A stretch of 64,000 bases of DNA, from positions 3,021,187 to 3,085,186 of the forward strand of contig NZ_LN831776.1 in assembly GCF_000981585.1 (NCBI RefSeq), read 5' to 3'. The notes beneath the pieces were generated by a model that searched no databases, had not been told where the DNA came from, and saw nothing but the letters and a program-made list of their open reading frames with translations. This document shows positions 24,855 through 33,394 of this stretch, one piece after another. The translations under genes and the position numbers were made by a program. How positions within the stretch are numbered: the stretch's first letter is position 1; every line of letters starts with the position of its first letter. Source of the DNA: Paenibacillus riograndensis SBR5. GTDB lineage: Bacteria; Bacillota; Bacilli; Paenibacillales; Paenibacillaceae.

Positions 24855-25716
24855 TCCCGGATTGCCGGATTTCAGCCCAGGCGGCCACTGAGTCGGCATT
24901 CGTATAAACGTATGGGGTGGAAGGCTGTGGCACAGGATTAATGCTTTCTGGCGTAATTTCCATCACTTGTTTGCCCATATAAGACGACAGCTGAAGCTTG
25001 CCCCGCACCTCAATCCAGGTGTCGGCGGGCAGGCTTATTTGCGTTCGGGGGTCCAGGAGAATGCCCAACGGAGTCGCGTCCGCTGTGCAGCATTGAACCA
25101 GAAAGCGGCTAACCGCATATACAGGCTTAATGCTTTTTCCGCTCTCCCGGTACAGGAAGCCGGTTACCGTAATGGATTTGCCCTCGAATTGCTGTTTGTA
25201 CAAGTCGATGGCTCCCAAGGTTTCGGAGAAAATCTCCGGATACACTTCGATGACGGGCTGGGCATGCAGCTTCCCGGCCAGCTCAGCGAACTCCTCAAGG
25301 TAGGGGCTGGCGGCGTTGAACTTCACATGTTCAGCGGCTTCATCGGCAATGTAGGATAGGGAGATGCCTTTTTTGGCGGCTGCCGCACTGCCGAGTGAAC
25401 GGTCAGGGAGCAGGAAGCCGAGCAGCAGCGGGAAAAGAAACAGGCCGTACAGCATAACGCTGTTCAGCCCGGAACGCGGCAGGCGGTGCTCGCAGTCGCA
25501 GAGCCGTGCGCTTTTGCCGAATAAAGCCTGAATTCCCAGACTCAGCGCCATCAGCGAGAGCGGAACCGGGCAGAGGCGAATCCAGCGGGCCAGCTTGGGG
25601 GCGACATAATAATGCAGCGCATCCTGCTGGACCAGGTGCCCGATATAGAGCGCAAAGAGCAGCAGGAGCAGCGCCCTGAATCCATAGTGAATCCGGATGC
25701 TCCGGGAATCATTCAT
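24841..25716 (-). CDS. ycgQ: YcgQ-like protein (TIGR03943 family)
   Basis: This 291-aa protein has membrane helices near the N-terminus (about 13-30 and 47-63) and near 85-102, then a soluble domain with an OB-like segment (SITVTGFLYRE, FLVQCCTADATPLGILL, WIEVRGKLQLS). This is the layout of B. subtilis YcgQ, partner of the permease YcgR. It lies 30 nt after the YcgR-like gene in a three-gene operon headed by a COG0523 GTPase. A role in zinc or metal handling is inferred from context only. Confidence 0.85.
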   Translation of the reverse strand: MNDSRSIRIHYGFRALLLLLFALYIGHLVQQDALHYYVAPKLARWIRLCPVPLSLMALSLGIQALFGKSARLCDCEHRLPRSGLNSVMLYGLFLFPLLLGFLLPDRSLGSAAAAKKGISLSYIADEAAEHVKFNAASPYLEEFAELAGKLHAQPVIEVYPEIFSETLGAIDLYKQQFEGKSITVTGFLYRESGKSIKPVYAVSRFLVQCCTADATPLGILLDPRTQISLPADTWIEVRGKLQLSSYMGKQVMEITPESINPVPQPSTPYVYTNADSVAAWAEIRQSGIKAE

Positions 25717-25746
25717 ACGGGGAACCTCCTGAACGTCATGACCGTT

Positions 25747-26736
25747 TTATAGCAATAATGAGGCTAGAACGGAACCGGTAAATACGGCGGAGATAATCAG
25801 AAAAAACAAATAAAGCGCAAATCTGGTCTTGAAGAGAGAAAGCAGCATCAGCGAGTTTTTGAAATCAAGCATCGGTCCGAGCACCATGAAGGCGAGCAGG
25901 GAGCCGCTGGGAAAAGTATGCAGAAAAGTAGAAGCTACAAAAGCATCCGAGGTGGAGCAAAGCGAGAGTACATAGGAAAGTCCCATCATGAACAGGTAGG
26001 AGCCGAGCGGCTTCCCGCCAATGGCGGCCAGACTGCCCTGGTCCATAAAGGTCTGGATGCCTGAGGTAAGCAGACAGCCGATAATCAGGTATTTGCCCAT
26101 TTCAAAAAACTCGTCCGATGTATGCACGAAAACGGCCGCCAGCTTGCCCCCGCGCGTATTCTGTTCATGGGGTTCCCCGCTTTCCCGGGCGATGGAGAGC
26201 CGGAGCGGTGTTTTGCGGACGGTGGCATAGACGATAAACCCGATAGCTGCAGCTACAATAAAAGCAAGTCCCATCCGGGCATACGCCAGCTCCGGATGGG
26301 CGCGGAAGGCCGTCAGTGTGGCCCCGTACACGACCGGATTCAGAATCGGACCGGAGAGTATGAAGACGATTGCCACATACAGCGGCATGCCTTTGTGCAT
26401 CAGGCGGCGGACCAGCGGAATCATCCCGCATTCACATACGGGGAAGAGGATGCCGAGCAGACAGCCGCACAGGATGGCCGGGAGCGGCCGCCGCGGAATC
26501 CAGCGGGAGATCATCTCATCCGGCACGAATACGCGAAGCAGCGAAGAGAGCAATGCGCCTAGAAGCACAAACGGCAAAGCCTCCAGCAGAATGCCGATGA
26601 AGCCGGTTTTAAAGGCCTCGGTGAAGGCATTGTTCAGCACCTGCGGGTGACCGGGAAGCCAGAGGGTGCAGGCGGTAATCAGAAAAGCGGCAGGGATCAG
26701 CAGCGGCAGTGTTTTGAGCGGTGAAAAGAGGGTCAA
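25747..26736 (-). CDS. ycgR: YcgR-like permease (UPF0718/ArsP-type)
   Basis: This 329-aa protein has about eight membrane helices. Conserved features are LEALPFVLLGALLSSLL, FPVCECGMIPLVRRL (a Cys-x-Cys in a helix, typical of the family) and FILSGPILNPVVYGAT. It overlaps the upstream GTPase gene by 4 nt, so translation is coupled. The family includes organoarsenical and uncharacterised permeases; with the zinc genes around it, metal or metal-complex transport is plausible. Confidence 0.88.
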   Translation of the reverse strand: MTLFSPLKTLPLLIPAAFLITACTLWLPGHPQVLNNAFTEAFKTGFIGILLEALPFVLLGALLSSLLRVFVPDEMISRWIPRRPLPAILCGCLLGILFPVCECGMIPLVRRLMHKGMPLYVAIVFILSGPILNPVVYGATLTAFRAHPELAYARMGLAFIVAAAIGFIVYATVRKTPLRLSIARESGEPHEQNTRGGKLAAVFVHTSDEFFEMGKYLIIGCLLTSGIQTFMDQGSLAAIGGKPLGSYLFMMGLSYVLSLCSTSDAFVASTFLHTFPSGSLLAFMVLGPMLDFKNSLMLLSLFKTRFALYLFFLIISAVFTGSVLASLLL

Positions 26737-27773
26737 GGCTGATAGAACAAGGCGGACCAGCGGTCGGTCAGCTGCTTCTCATCCAGATTGAGTCCGATGA
26801 ACACCACATACGGCTGGCCGGGATACCGTGAAAACTCCCAGTTGCAGCGGTTTCCGGCATATTGCACCAGCTGGACCCCGTCCCGCCCCGCAAGCCGGAC
26901 ATGCCCCTTGGCCCTTACCAGGCTGTCCCCCCACTCCCTGAAAAAGCCCTCCAGCAGCTCCTGCCGTATTCCGTCTGCCGCTCCCGGCGGAAACGTCAGC
27001 GTTACAGCCGCCACCTGCGAATAAGAGGTCTGCTGCGCGGATTCCGGCTCCTGCACCGCGGTTGCCCCGTGTCCGCCAGCCGCACTGTTGATTCGCTTAA
27101 GCGCCATACCGTTTAATTCCCGGCTGCCGCGCTGCGCAGCCGGAGTGCGCTGCTCTTGGGGCGAAATTCCCGCCAGCAGCGGGTCGAGGTTGATTTTACT
27201 GTAATGTGTGAATACGATCTCGGCGTCCGTATTGTGGCGGCTGGCCATTTTTTCAATGCGCCATAAGGTTTCCGGCTCGACCAGATCGCTTTTGTTAACG
27301 ATGATCAGATCGGCGCTGGAAAGCTGCCGGCGCAGCGTCCGCACGAGCTGCTTGTCGGCGGAGAAGCGGCTGCCGTATTCCAGCGCGTTTTCCGCATCCA
27401 GCACGGTAATGGAATAGTGCAGCACGAGCCGCCCGCTCAGCGCAGGCACCAGAAGGGATTTCGCGATTTCCTCGGGATCGGCAACCCCGGTAAGCTCAAT
27501 ATAGATGACATCCGGCCGCCGGGCGAGCAGCAGCTCCAGAGTCCTTGGCAGTTCATCCTTGCGGCTGCAGCAGACGCAGCCGTCCAGCAGCTTTTCCACA
27601 TTTGCACCGGCATGTTCCTCCAGAATGTAGCCATCCACATCCTTTTTGCCGAGTTCATTCATCACAATGCCGGGAGTAAGCCCCCTGGCCTTGCTCTCCT
27701 TGAGCAGCGACAGCAGCAGTGTTGTTTTCCCGCTCCCCAGAAAACCTCCAAGGATAATTACCGGTATCTTCAT
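26733..27773 (-). CDS. COG0523 (CobW-type) GTPase, putative zinc metallochaperone
   Basis: This 346-aa protein has Walker A LGGFLGSGKTTLL, the metal-binding CVCC motif in LLDGCVCCSRKDEL, Walker B YIELTGVADPEEI, and the guanine motif NKSD. The C-terminal CobW_C domain (about 230-340) is present, with QYAGNRCNWEF. The start is at 27773 behind GGAGGGAG; the longer frame from 27815 has no support. It heads an operon with YcgR and YcgQ. It shares little beyond motifs with the second GTPase at 28174. Confidence 0.9.
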   Translation of the reverse strand: MKIPVIILGGFLGSGKTTLLLSLLKESKARGLTPGIVMNELGKKDVDGYILEEHAGANVEKLLDGCVCCSRKDELPRTLELLLARRPDVIYIELTGVADPEEIAKSLLVPALSGRLVLHYSITVLDAENALEYGSRFSADKQLVRTLRRQLSSADLIIVNKSDLVEPETLWRIEKMASRHNTDAEIVFTHYSKINLDPLLAGISPQEQRTPAAQRGSRELNGMALKRINSAAGGHGATAVQEPESAQQTSYSQVAAVTLTFPPGAADGIRQELLEGFFREWGDSLVRAKGHVRLAGRDGVQLVQYAGNRCNWEFSRYPGQPYVVFIGLNLDEKQLTDRWSALFYQP

Positions 27774-27896
27774 TGTTCTCCCTCCCGCTTTTGTTCCTGC
27801 AATTGCAAGAATCATATTTTCATAATCTATCTATACGTACTTGCTTTCCCGGAAAGACCACAAATTAAAGAGAGTTGTAATTTTACGCATCTATGG

Positions 27897-27950
27897 TTGA
27901 CACCTGGCGGATAAAACATGTAGAATGTGTAAATCGTAATAATTACGATT
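27897..27950 (+). promoter_or_regulatory. Promoter with perfect Zur box for rpmG and the GTPase
   Basis: TTGACA (27897-27902) and TAGAAT (27921-27926) are 18 nt apart. AATCGTAATAATTACGATT (27932-27950) is a perfect 19-bp palindrome over the start site and contains TCGTAATAATTACGA. It also lies ~160 bp from the start of the divergent GTPase operon and might affect both. A weaker half-match GTAATTTTACG occurs at 27876-27886. Confidence 0.8.
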
Positions 27951-27972
27951 AAACAATAAGGAGCTGATCTTT

Positions 27973-28122
27973 TTGAGAGTTATCGTGACCCTTGCCTGTA
28001 CAGAAACCGGCGACCGCAATTACACCACCACCAAGAATAAGAAAAACCAGCCGGGACGCCTCGAGATGAAAAAATACAGTCCCCGCCTGAAACGGGTTAC
28101 GCTGCACCGTGAGACCCGTTGA
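27973..28122 (+). CDS. rpmG: Ribosomal protein L33, zinc-independent paralogue
   Basis: This 49-aa protein matches L33 along its length ([37 protein letters not shown]). The four zinc-binding cysteines of the standard form are missing except one (ACTET; KYSPRLK in place of KYCPRC). Such C-minus forms replace the zinc form under zinc starvation. The TTG start lies 9 nt after AAGGAG. It follows a perfect Zur box. Confidence 0.93.
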   Translation: MRVIVTLACTETGDRNYTTTKNKKNQPGRLEMKKYSPRLKRVTLHRETR

Positions 28123-28173
28123 TCCGGCGGAAATTACAATGCCAACTATAAGAACTGAAGTGAAGGAGAACCT

Positions 28174-29391
28174 ATGAAACCCATTCCTGTTACTGTGCTC
28201 AGCGGATATCTGGGCTCCGGCAAAACCACACTGCTCAATCACATTCTGCACAACCGCGACGGCCTGAAGGTGGCCGTGATTGTCAATGACATGAGCGAAG
28301 TGAATGTGGATGCGGGGCTGGTGAAATCCGGCAACACGCTTTCCCGGACAGAGGAGAAGCTGGTTGAAATGTCGAACGGCTGCATTTGCTGCACCCTGCG
28401 CGATGACCTGCTGCGTGAAGTGCATACGCTGGCGGCAGAAGGGCGGTTCGATTATATTCTGATCGAGTCCTCCGGCATCAGCGAGCCGGTACCGGTCGCC
28501 CAGACGTTTACCTATGCCAATCCTGAGCTGGATATCGATCTTACCGCGTTGGCCCGGCTCGACACCATGGTTACAGTAGTCGATGCCAACCGTTTCTGGC
28601 ATGACTTCGGCTCCGGCGACAGTCTGGTTGACCGTGGCACCACTGCTGGTGAAGGAGATTCCCGGGATATCGTTGACCTGCTGATTGATCAGATTGAAAC
28701 CTGCGATGTGCTGCTGTTGAATAAATGCGACCTGGTGGAGGAGCAGGAGCTGAACAAGCTTGAAGCCGTATTGCGCAAGCTGCAGCCCTCTGCCAAAATC
28801 ATCCGGACCGTCAAGGGGATCGTTGATCCCAAGGAGGTCCTGAATACAGGGCGGTTCGATTTTGAACGAACAAGCATGTCCTCCGGCTGGATTGCCGAGC
28901 TGAACAAGGAGGAGCATACACCGGAGACCGAAGAATACGGCATCAGCTCTTTCGTCTACCGCCGGAAAGTGCCCTTTCATCCGCAACGGCTAAGCTTCTT
29001 CTTCAGCAATTGGCCGGAGGAAGTGGTACGGGCCAAGGGTCTGGTCTGGCTGGCAGCGAAGGGTGACCTTGCCGCCAGCCTCAGCCAGGCGGGGCCGTCC
29101 ATCCAGTTCGGTCCTGCCGGCTACTGGCTGGCATCACTGCCTGAGGAACAGCAGCTTGAGGTGCTCGCCACAGAGCCGGATATGAAGGCCAGATGGGACG
29201 AGACTTGGGGCGACCGCATGAATGAGGTCGTATTCATCGGCGTCGGCATCAACCGGGCCGGCATTGAAGCCCGGCTGGACAGATGCCTGCTGAACGAAGA
29301 AGAGATGCAGCAGGATTGGAGCCGCTTCAACAACCCGCTCCCTTGGCCGGCGGAAGAGTTTTTGGAGGCTTCTCCTGAGTTAGAAGCTTGA
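28174..29391 (+). CDS. zagA: COG0523 GTPase, ZagA/YciC-type zinc metallochaperone
   Basis: This 405-aa protein has Walker A LSGYLGSGKTTLLNHIL, the GCICC metal motif in MSNGCICCTLRDDLL, Walker B YILIESSGISEPVPVA, NKCD, and a full CobW_C domain with FHPQRLSFFF and VFIGVGINRAGIEARLD near the end. It is close to B. subtilis YciC (ZagA), a Zur-controlled GTPase that supplies zinc to folate synthesis under deficiency. It lies 51 nt after rpmG, probably co-transcribed, and ends at a strong terminator. Confidence 0.88.
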   Translation: MKPIPVTVLSGYLGSGKTTLLNHILHNRDGLKVAVIVNDMSEVNVDAGLVKSGNTLSRTEEKLVEMSNGCICCTLRDDLLREVHTLAAEGRFDYILIESSGISEPVPVAQTFTYANPELDIDLTALARLDTMVTVVDANRFWHDFGSGDSLVDRGTTAGEGDSRDIVDLLIDQIETCDVLLLNKCDLVEEQELNKLEAVLRKLQPSAKIIRTVKGIVDPKEVLNTGRFDFERTSMSSGWIAELNKEEHTPETEEYGISSFVYRRKVPFHPQRLSFFFSNWPEEVVRAKGLVWLAAKGDLAASLSQAGPSIQFGPAGYWLASLPEEQQLEVLATEPDMKARWDETWGDRMNEVVFIGVGINRAGIEARLDRCLLNEEEMQQDWSRFNNPLPWPAEEFLEASPELEA

Positions 29392-29459
29392 GACTAACGC
29401 AGGTCAACACCGGGATCACGGGGTTGATTGCAAGGCGGAGCAGGACCGATTTGGTTCGG

Positions 29460-29494
29460 GCCGGGATCAGGAGTCTTGTGATCCCGGCTTTTTT
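29460..29494 (+). terminator. Terminator after the zagA-like gene
   Basis: GCCGGGATCA (29460-29469) pairs with TGATCCCGGC (29479-29488), followed by TTTTTT. Confidence 0.92.
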
Positions 29495-29649
29495 GGCTGT
29501 ACAGCCCGCTATTGTTACCAGACCTTGCGGGTCACCCGGATATTTGATGATACGTATGCGCCATGTGCGGGATCAGACTAGCCGCGTTCACGTGCTGGGG
29601 GCGGACAATAAAGTACTGTTGAAGATTTGGCTGCGTGTGGGAAAAAAGG

Positions 29650-29905
29650 TGGGATGAAAGGTAAAAGTGCTTTTGATTTGGCTGCATATGAGCAAAAAGG
29701 GCGGAATGAGAGGTAAAAGTGCTTTTGATTTGGCTGCATAGATGGGCAAAAGGGTGGAATGAGAGGTAAAAGTGCTTTTGATTTGGCTGAATGTGGGCAA
29801 AAGGGCGGAATGAAGGGTAAAAGTGCTTTTGAATTCGTTACGTGTGGGGAAGAGGATGGAATGAGAGGTAAAAGTGCTTTTGATTTGGCCGTGCTCGGGC
29901 AAATG
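29650..29905 (+). repeat. Tandem repeat, five units of 51-53 bp
   Basis: The core GGTAAAAGTGCTTTTGATTT starts at 29660, 29712, 29765, 29816 and 29867, with GGCTG...GGGCAAAAGGG(C/T)GGAATGAGA between cores. It is related to the eight-unit 51-bp array at 58301. The core holds the near-palindrome AAAAGTGCTTTT. It lies in the gene-free 870 bp between zagA and znuC, apart from the Zur-boxed promoter. Confidence 0.85.
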
Positions 29906-30116
29906 AGATAATAGTCCGGGTAGAAGAAGTATGCAGGTTACAATGGTGGTCCCCCTTTAGTTTGTGAAACTGGAGACATCTAGTTTGTTGTTCAACATTC
30001 TGTGTGTCATTCAATCCTAATTTTAATGAGCGCACAGGTTCGTTCAGTTCATGGGTTTGTTTTAAGACGAATTCTGCTTTTAATAATAATAATTACAATT
30101 AATTATTGGTTTTGTG

Positions 30117-30173
30117 TTTACAAATCGTAATGATTACGATAATATCATTAGAGTTAATACGTAATGTTTACGA
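30117..30173 (+). promoter_or_regulatory. znuCBA promoter with two Zur boxes
   Basis: TTTACA (30117-30122) and TAATAT (30140-30145) are separated by 17 nt made up almost wholly of the palindrome ATCGTAATGATTACGAT (30124-30140). A second box ACGTAATGTTTACGA (30159-30173) lies just after the start site. Two operators around one promoter suggest tight zinc repression. Confidence 0.8.
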
Positions 30174-30261
30174 ATAAAATACTGAAGATGAAAACAGATA
30201 TAAGAAAACCTCCTGGGTGATGTTCCGGACAGGATAGAACTAGAATAGGAGGGCACACGCC

Positions 30262-30969
30262 ATGATTTTATCGTCCATGAAGGATGTGGTGTTCGGTTAT
30301 GGAAGTGAGCCGGTCATTGACAACCTCTCACTTGAGATTGAAGCCGGGCAGTTTATCGGGATCACCGGCCCGAACGGGGCAGCCAAAACGACCCTGCTCA
30401 AGCTTCTGCTGGGCCTGCTCCGGCCTTGGAGCGGAACCGTCACGCTGAACAAGGAGATTACGGAGGGAGAAAAGCTGGCAATTGGTTATGTGCCGCAGCA
30501 GGTGGCATCCTTTAACGCCGGATTTCCGAGCAAGGTGATCGAGCTGGTCCGGTCCGGCTGCTACCCGCGGCTGGGGTGGTTTGGACGTTTCACGAAGGAG
30601 CAGGAGGAGCTTGTGGAGCGGAGCTTGCGGCAGGTGGACATGTGGGAATACCGCAACCGCAGGATCGGTGAGCTGTCCGGCGGGCAGAAGCAGCGGATCT
30701 GCATCGCCCGGGCACTGGCGCAGCAGCCGCAGGTGCTGGTGCTGGATGAGCCGGCAACGGGTATGGATATCGGGAGCCGGAGCGGATTTTACAAGCTGAT
30801 GCGGCATTATGTCAGCAATCACGGGCGGACCGTCATCATGGTCACACACGGTCTGGAAGAGACCCGTCCCTATCTGGACACGGTGATCAGCCTGGAACGA
30901 GAAGAGCAGGAGGGCTGGAAATGCTTGGTTACGAATTCATGCAGCGCGCATTTTGGGCCGGGGGCCTGA
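30262..30969 (+). CDS. znuC: Zinc ABC transporter ATP-binding protein
   Basis: This 235-aa ATPase has the metal-importer features IGYVPQQ, SGCYPRLGWFGRF, LSGGQKQRICIARAL and VLVLDEPATGMD. The P-loop reads GPNGAAKTT, with Ala where most ABC proteins have Gly before Lys. It powers high-affinity zinc uptake with ZnuB and ZnuA. Its 3' end overlaps znuB by 49 nt. It is the first gene after the double Zur box. Confidence 0.92.
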   Translation: MILSSMKDVVFGYGSEPVIDNLSLEIEAGQFIGITGPNGAAKTTLLKLLLGLLRPWSGTVTLNKEITEGEKLAIGYVPQQVASFNAGFPSKVIELVRSGCYPRLGWFGRFTKEQEELVERSLRQVDMWEYRNRRIGELSGGQKQRICIARALAQQPQVLVLDEPATGMDIGSRSGFYKLMRHYVSNHGRTVIMVTHGLEETRPYLDTVISLEREEQEGWKCLVTNSCSAHFGPGA

Positions 30970-31763
30970 TCGGCATCATCGGTCCGCTGCTGGGCGTGTA
31001 TCTGATGCTGCGCAGGCAGGTGTTGATGGCCGATACCTTGTCCCACGTGTCGCTGGCCGGAGTGGCGCTCGGCTCGGTGCTGCAGCTGAGTCCGGCACTC
31101 AGCGGATTTGCGGTGGCCATAGCGGGCGGCCTGGTCATCGAGCAGCTCCGCCGTTCTTACCGTACATACAGCGAGCTGCCGGTGGCGATCATTATGACCT
31201 CCGGCCTGGCGCTGGCCGTAGTGCTGATGAGCCTGAAGCAGAATCTGAGCCGCAGCTTCAGCTCCTATCTGTTCGGCTCCATCGTTGCTGTCAGCGATAC
31301 CCAGCTGGGGCTGATTGCCATAGTTGCCGCCGTTGGACTGTCATATTTCATCCTTCTGCGCCGCCCGCTGTACAGCCTGACCTTTGATGAAGAGACCGCC
31401 TCTATCGGCGGTGTCCGTACAGGCTTGTTGTCCTTTTCGTTTGCGGTGCTGACGGGTATGACAGTTGCGGCTGCGATGCCTGTTGTCGGCGTTCTGCTGG
31501 TGTCGGCGCTGATGGTCCTGCCGGCATCCATTGCCCTGAGGGTTGCATCCGGCTTTAGTGCCGCTATTCTGATTTCAATCGGTGTTGGCCTCACGGGAGT
31601 TTTCAGCGGCCTGACCGCATCCTACTATATCAACACGCCTCCCGGAGGCACGATAGCCCTCATTTTATTGTGTTTTCTGCTGTGCGCTATTGCTGTACAG
31701 AAGCTGCTGGCTTTCCAAAAACGCCGCAGCGTCCGTAAATCCATATTAGAAAAAGGAGCTTGA
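30921..31763 (+). CDS. znuB: Zinc ABC transporter permease
   Basis: This 280-aa protein has eight to nine membrane helices. Family features are ALWAGG-like QRAFWAGGLIGIIGPLLGVYLMLR, LMADTLSHVSLAGVALG, the cytoplasmic FDEETASIGGV coupling segment, and MPVVGVLLVSALMVLPASIA. It starts inside znuC behind an AGGAGGG site, giving translational coupling, and overlaps znuA by 4 nt. Confidence 0.93.
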   Translation: MLGYEFMQRAFWAGGLIGIIGPLLGVYLMLRRQVLMADTLSHVSLAGVALGSVLQLSPALSGFAVAIAGGLVIEQLRRSYRTYSELPVAIIMTSGLALAVVLMSLKQNLSRSFSSYLFGSIVAVSDTQLGLIAIVAAVGLSYFILLRRPLYSLTFDEETASIGGVRTGLLSFSFAVLTGMTVAAAMPVVGVLLVSALMVLPASIALRVASGFSAAILISIGVGLTGVFSGLTASYYINTPPGGTIALILLCFLLCAIAVQKLLAFQKRRSVRKSILEKGA

Positions 31764-32878
31764 ACCGAACTATGCTGAATGTTAAAATCCGTCACCTTGC
31801 CGTCCTTTCCCTTGCCGCCATGCTGATGGCCTCCGGCTGCGGCAACAAAAACACCGCAAGCAATGCGGAAGAAGCTGCCCCGGCTTCATCCGCAACCGCA
31901 GATCCGTCCGCCGCAGAGCCTGCAGTCAAGACAGACAAGCTGGATATCAAGGTCAGCTTTTACCCTATGTACGAGTTCACCAAAAATATTGTCGGCGACC
32001 TGGCCGATGTGGAAACGCTGATTCCGGCCGGAATCGAGCCGCATGACTGGGAGCCTACGGCACAGGATATGGCGGAGATTTCCGCCGCCGATGTGCTCGT
32101 CTATAACGGTGCAGGTATGGAGGGCTGGGCGCAGCAGGTGATCGACAGTGCCAAGGGGACCCAACTGGTGGCCGTAGAGGCCAGTAAGGGGCTGGATATT
32201 ATGGAAGGCGTGGAAGAGGAAGAAGAGCATCATGCCGACGAAGCGGATCATGATCACGAGGCAGGCGAGCATGCCGAAGAAGCGGAGCATAATCATGAGG
32301 CAGACGGGACAGCCGAAGAAGGTCATGATCACGGCCACGACCACGACCACGGCGGCCTGGATCCGCATGTCTGGCTTGCCCCCTCTCTTGCCATCAAGGA
32401 GGTTCGGACGATCGAAGCCGCTTTGGCTGCTGCCTCTCCTGAGAATGCCGCTGCCTTCCAGACTAACAGCGATGCTTATATCGCCAAGCTGGAGCAGCTT
32501 GACCAGGATTTCAAGGCTGGTCTGAAAGATACGAAGCGTAAAGATTTTATTACCCAGCATGCCGCATTTGGCTATCTGGCCAAAGAGTACGGCCTGACTC
32601 AAGTGCCGATCGCCGGACTGTCGCCGGAGCAGGAGCCTTCCGCCGCTCAAATGGCCAAAATTGTGGAATTCGCGAAGGCGCATAAGGTGAAGACGATCTT
32701 TTTCGAAACCCTGGTATCATCCAGTGTCGCGGATACCATTGCCGGGGAAATCGGCGCCAAGTCAGCGGTGCTGAACCCCATCGAAGGCTTGACCGAAGCG
32801 GACCGCAGCAGCAATCTTGATTACCTTGGCATTATGCGCCAGAATCTTGAAGCGCTGAAGACTGCTTTGAATGAATAG
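31760..32878 (+). CDS. znuA: Zinc-binding lipoprotein of the Znu transporter
   Basis: This ~372-aa cluster A-I binding protein has a lipobox (LLMASGC type, Cys at ~27), KVSFYPMYEFTKNIVGD, an acidic/His-rich loop at about 155-200 (many HxH and DHDHG pairs) and LDPHVWLAPSLAIKEV. The conserved histidines in HDWEP, DPHVW and QHAAFGYLA are zinc ligands in this family. TTG at 31760 overlaps the znuB stop but is close to its AAGGAG site; ATG at 31772 is the alternative start. Zur-controlled. Confidence 0.93.
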   Translation: MNRTMLNVKIRHLAVLSLAAMLMASGCGNKNTASNAEEAAPASSATADPSAAEPAVKTDKLDIKVSFYPMYEFTKNIVGDLADVETLIPAGIEPHDWEPTAQDMAEISAADVLVYNGAGMEGWAQQVIDSAKGTQLVAVEASKGLDIMEGVEEEEEHHADEADHDHEAGEHAEEAEHNHEADGTAEEGHDHGHDHDHGGLDPHVWLAPSLAIKEVRTIEAALAAASPENAAAFQTNSDAYIAKLEQLDQDFKAGLKDTKRKDFITQHAAFGYLAKEYGLTQVPIAGLSPEQEPSAAQMAKIVEFAKAHKVKTIFFETLVSSSVADTIAGEIGAKSAVLNPIEGLTEADRSSNLDYLGIMRQNLEALKTALNE

Positions 32879-32920
32879 AGAGCGATAGGAACCTACCCAA
32901 TATACGAAAGGAGCAGCAGC

Positions 32921-33190
32921 ATGGCTAAAAAATCAAAGATCGTCAAAGAACTGAAGAGGCAGGAACTGGTGGCGGAATTCGCTGACAAACGCAGAGAGCT
33001 GAAGGCAAAGGGGGACTATATGGCCCTCCAGAAGCTGCCGCGCGATTCATCGCCCACCCGCCAAAAGAACCGGTGCGCCGTTTCCGGCAGACCGCGCGGC
33101 TACTTAAGCAAGTTTCATGTCTCACGAATCGTGTTCCGCGAGCTTGCGCTCAAAGGGCAGATTCCCGGCATCACCAAATCAAGCTGGTAA
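32921..33190 (+). CDS. rpsN: Ribosomal protein S14, zinc-independent paralogue
   Basis: This 89-aa protein is the long S14 form ([66 protein letters not shown]) without the CxxC-x12-CxxC zinc site of the short form. Such paralogues are made under zinc limitation. It lies 42 nt after znuA behind a GAAAGGAGC site, most likely in the same Zur-controlled operon. Confidence 0.94.
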   Translation: MAKKSKIVKELKRQELVAEFADKRRELKAKGDYMALQKLPRDSSPTRQKNRCAVSGRPRGYLSKFHVSRIVFRELALKGQIPGITKSSW

Positions 33191-33220
33191 ACGGTCCGGC
33201 TGCATACCAGCTTCACATAG

Positions 33221-33262
33221 AACGGCTGTTTCTCTGCTTAAGCAGAGGGACAGCCGTTTTGA
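33221..33262 (+). terminator. Terminator of the zinc operon
   Basis: AACGGCTGT-TTCTCTGC pairs with GCAGAG-GGACAGCCGTT across a TTAA loop, followed by TTTT. Confidence 0.9.
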
Positions 33263-33394
33263 TGTATATTACACCAGAGTTTATCATTATACCGGGCGTA
33301 TAAGGCTTTGCCTGATGAGGCGGGGTGAATTATGATAGTAGACAAGTGTAACCAATGATGACCAATCTTGACCAACTATGAAGGAGGCCAGAAC

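Noticed and set aside
27774..27815. Longer start (27815) for the minus-strand COG0523 GTPase
   Set aside because: The extra 14 residues precede the usual KIPVIILGGFLGSGKT start, and the ribosome site lies after them.
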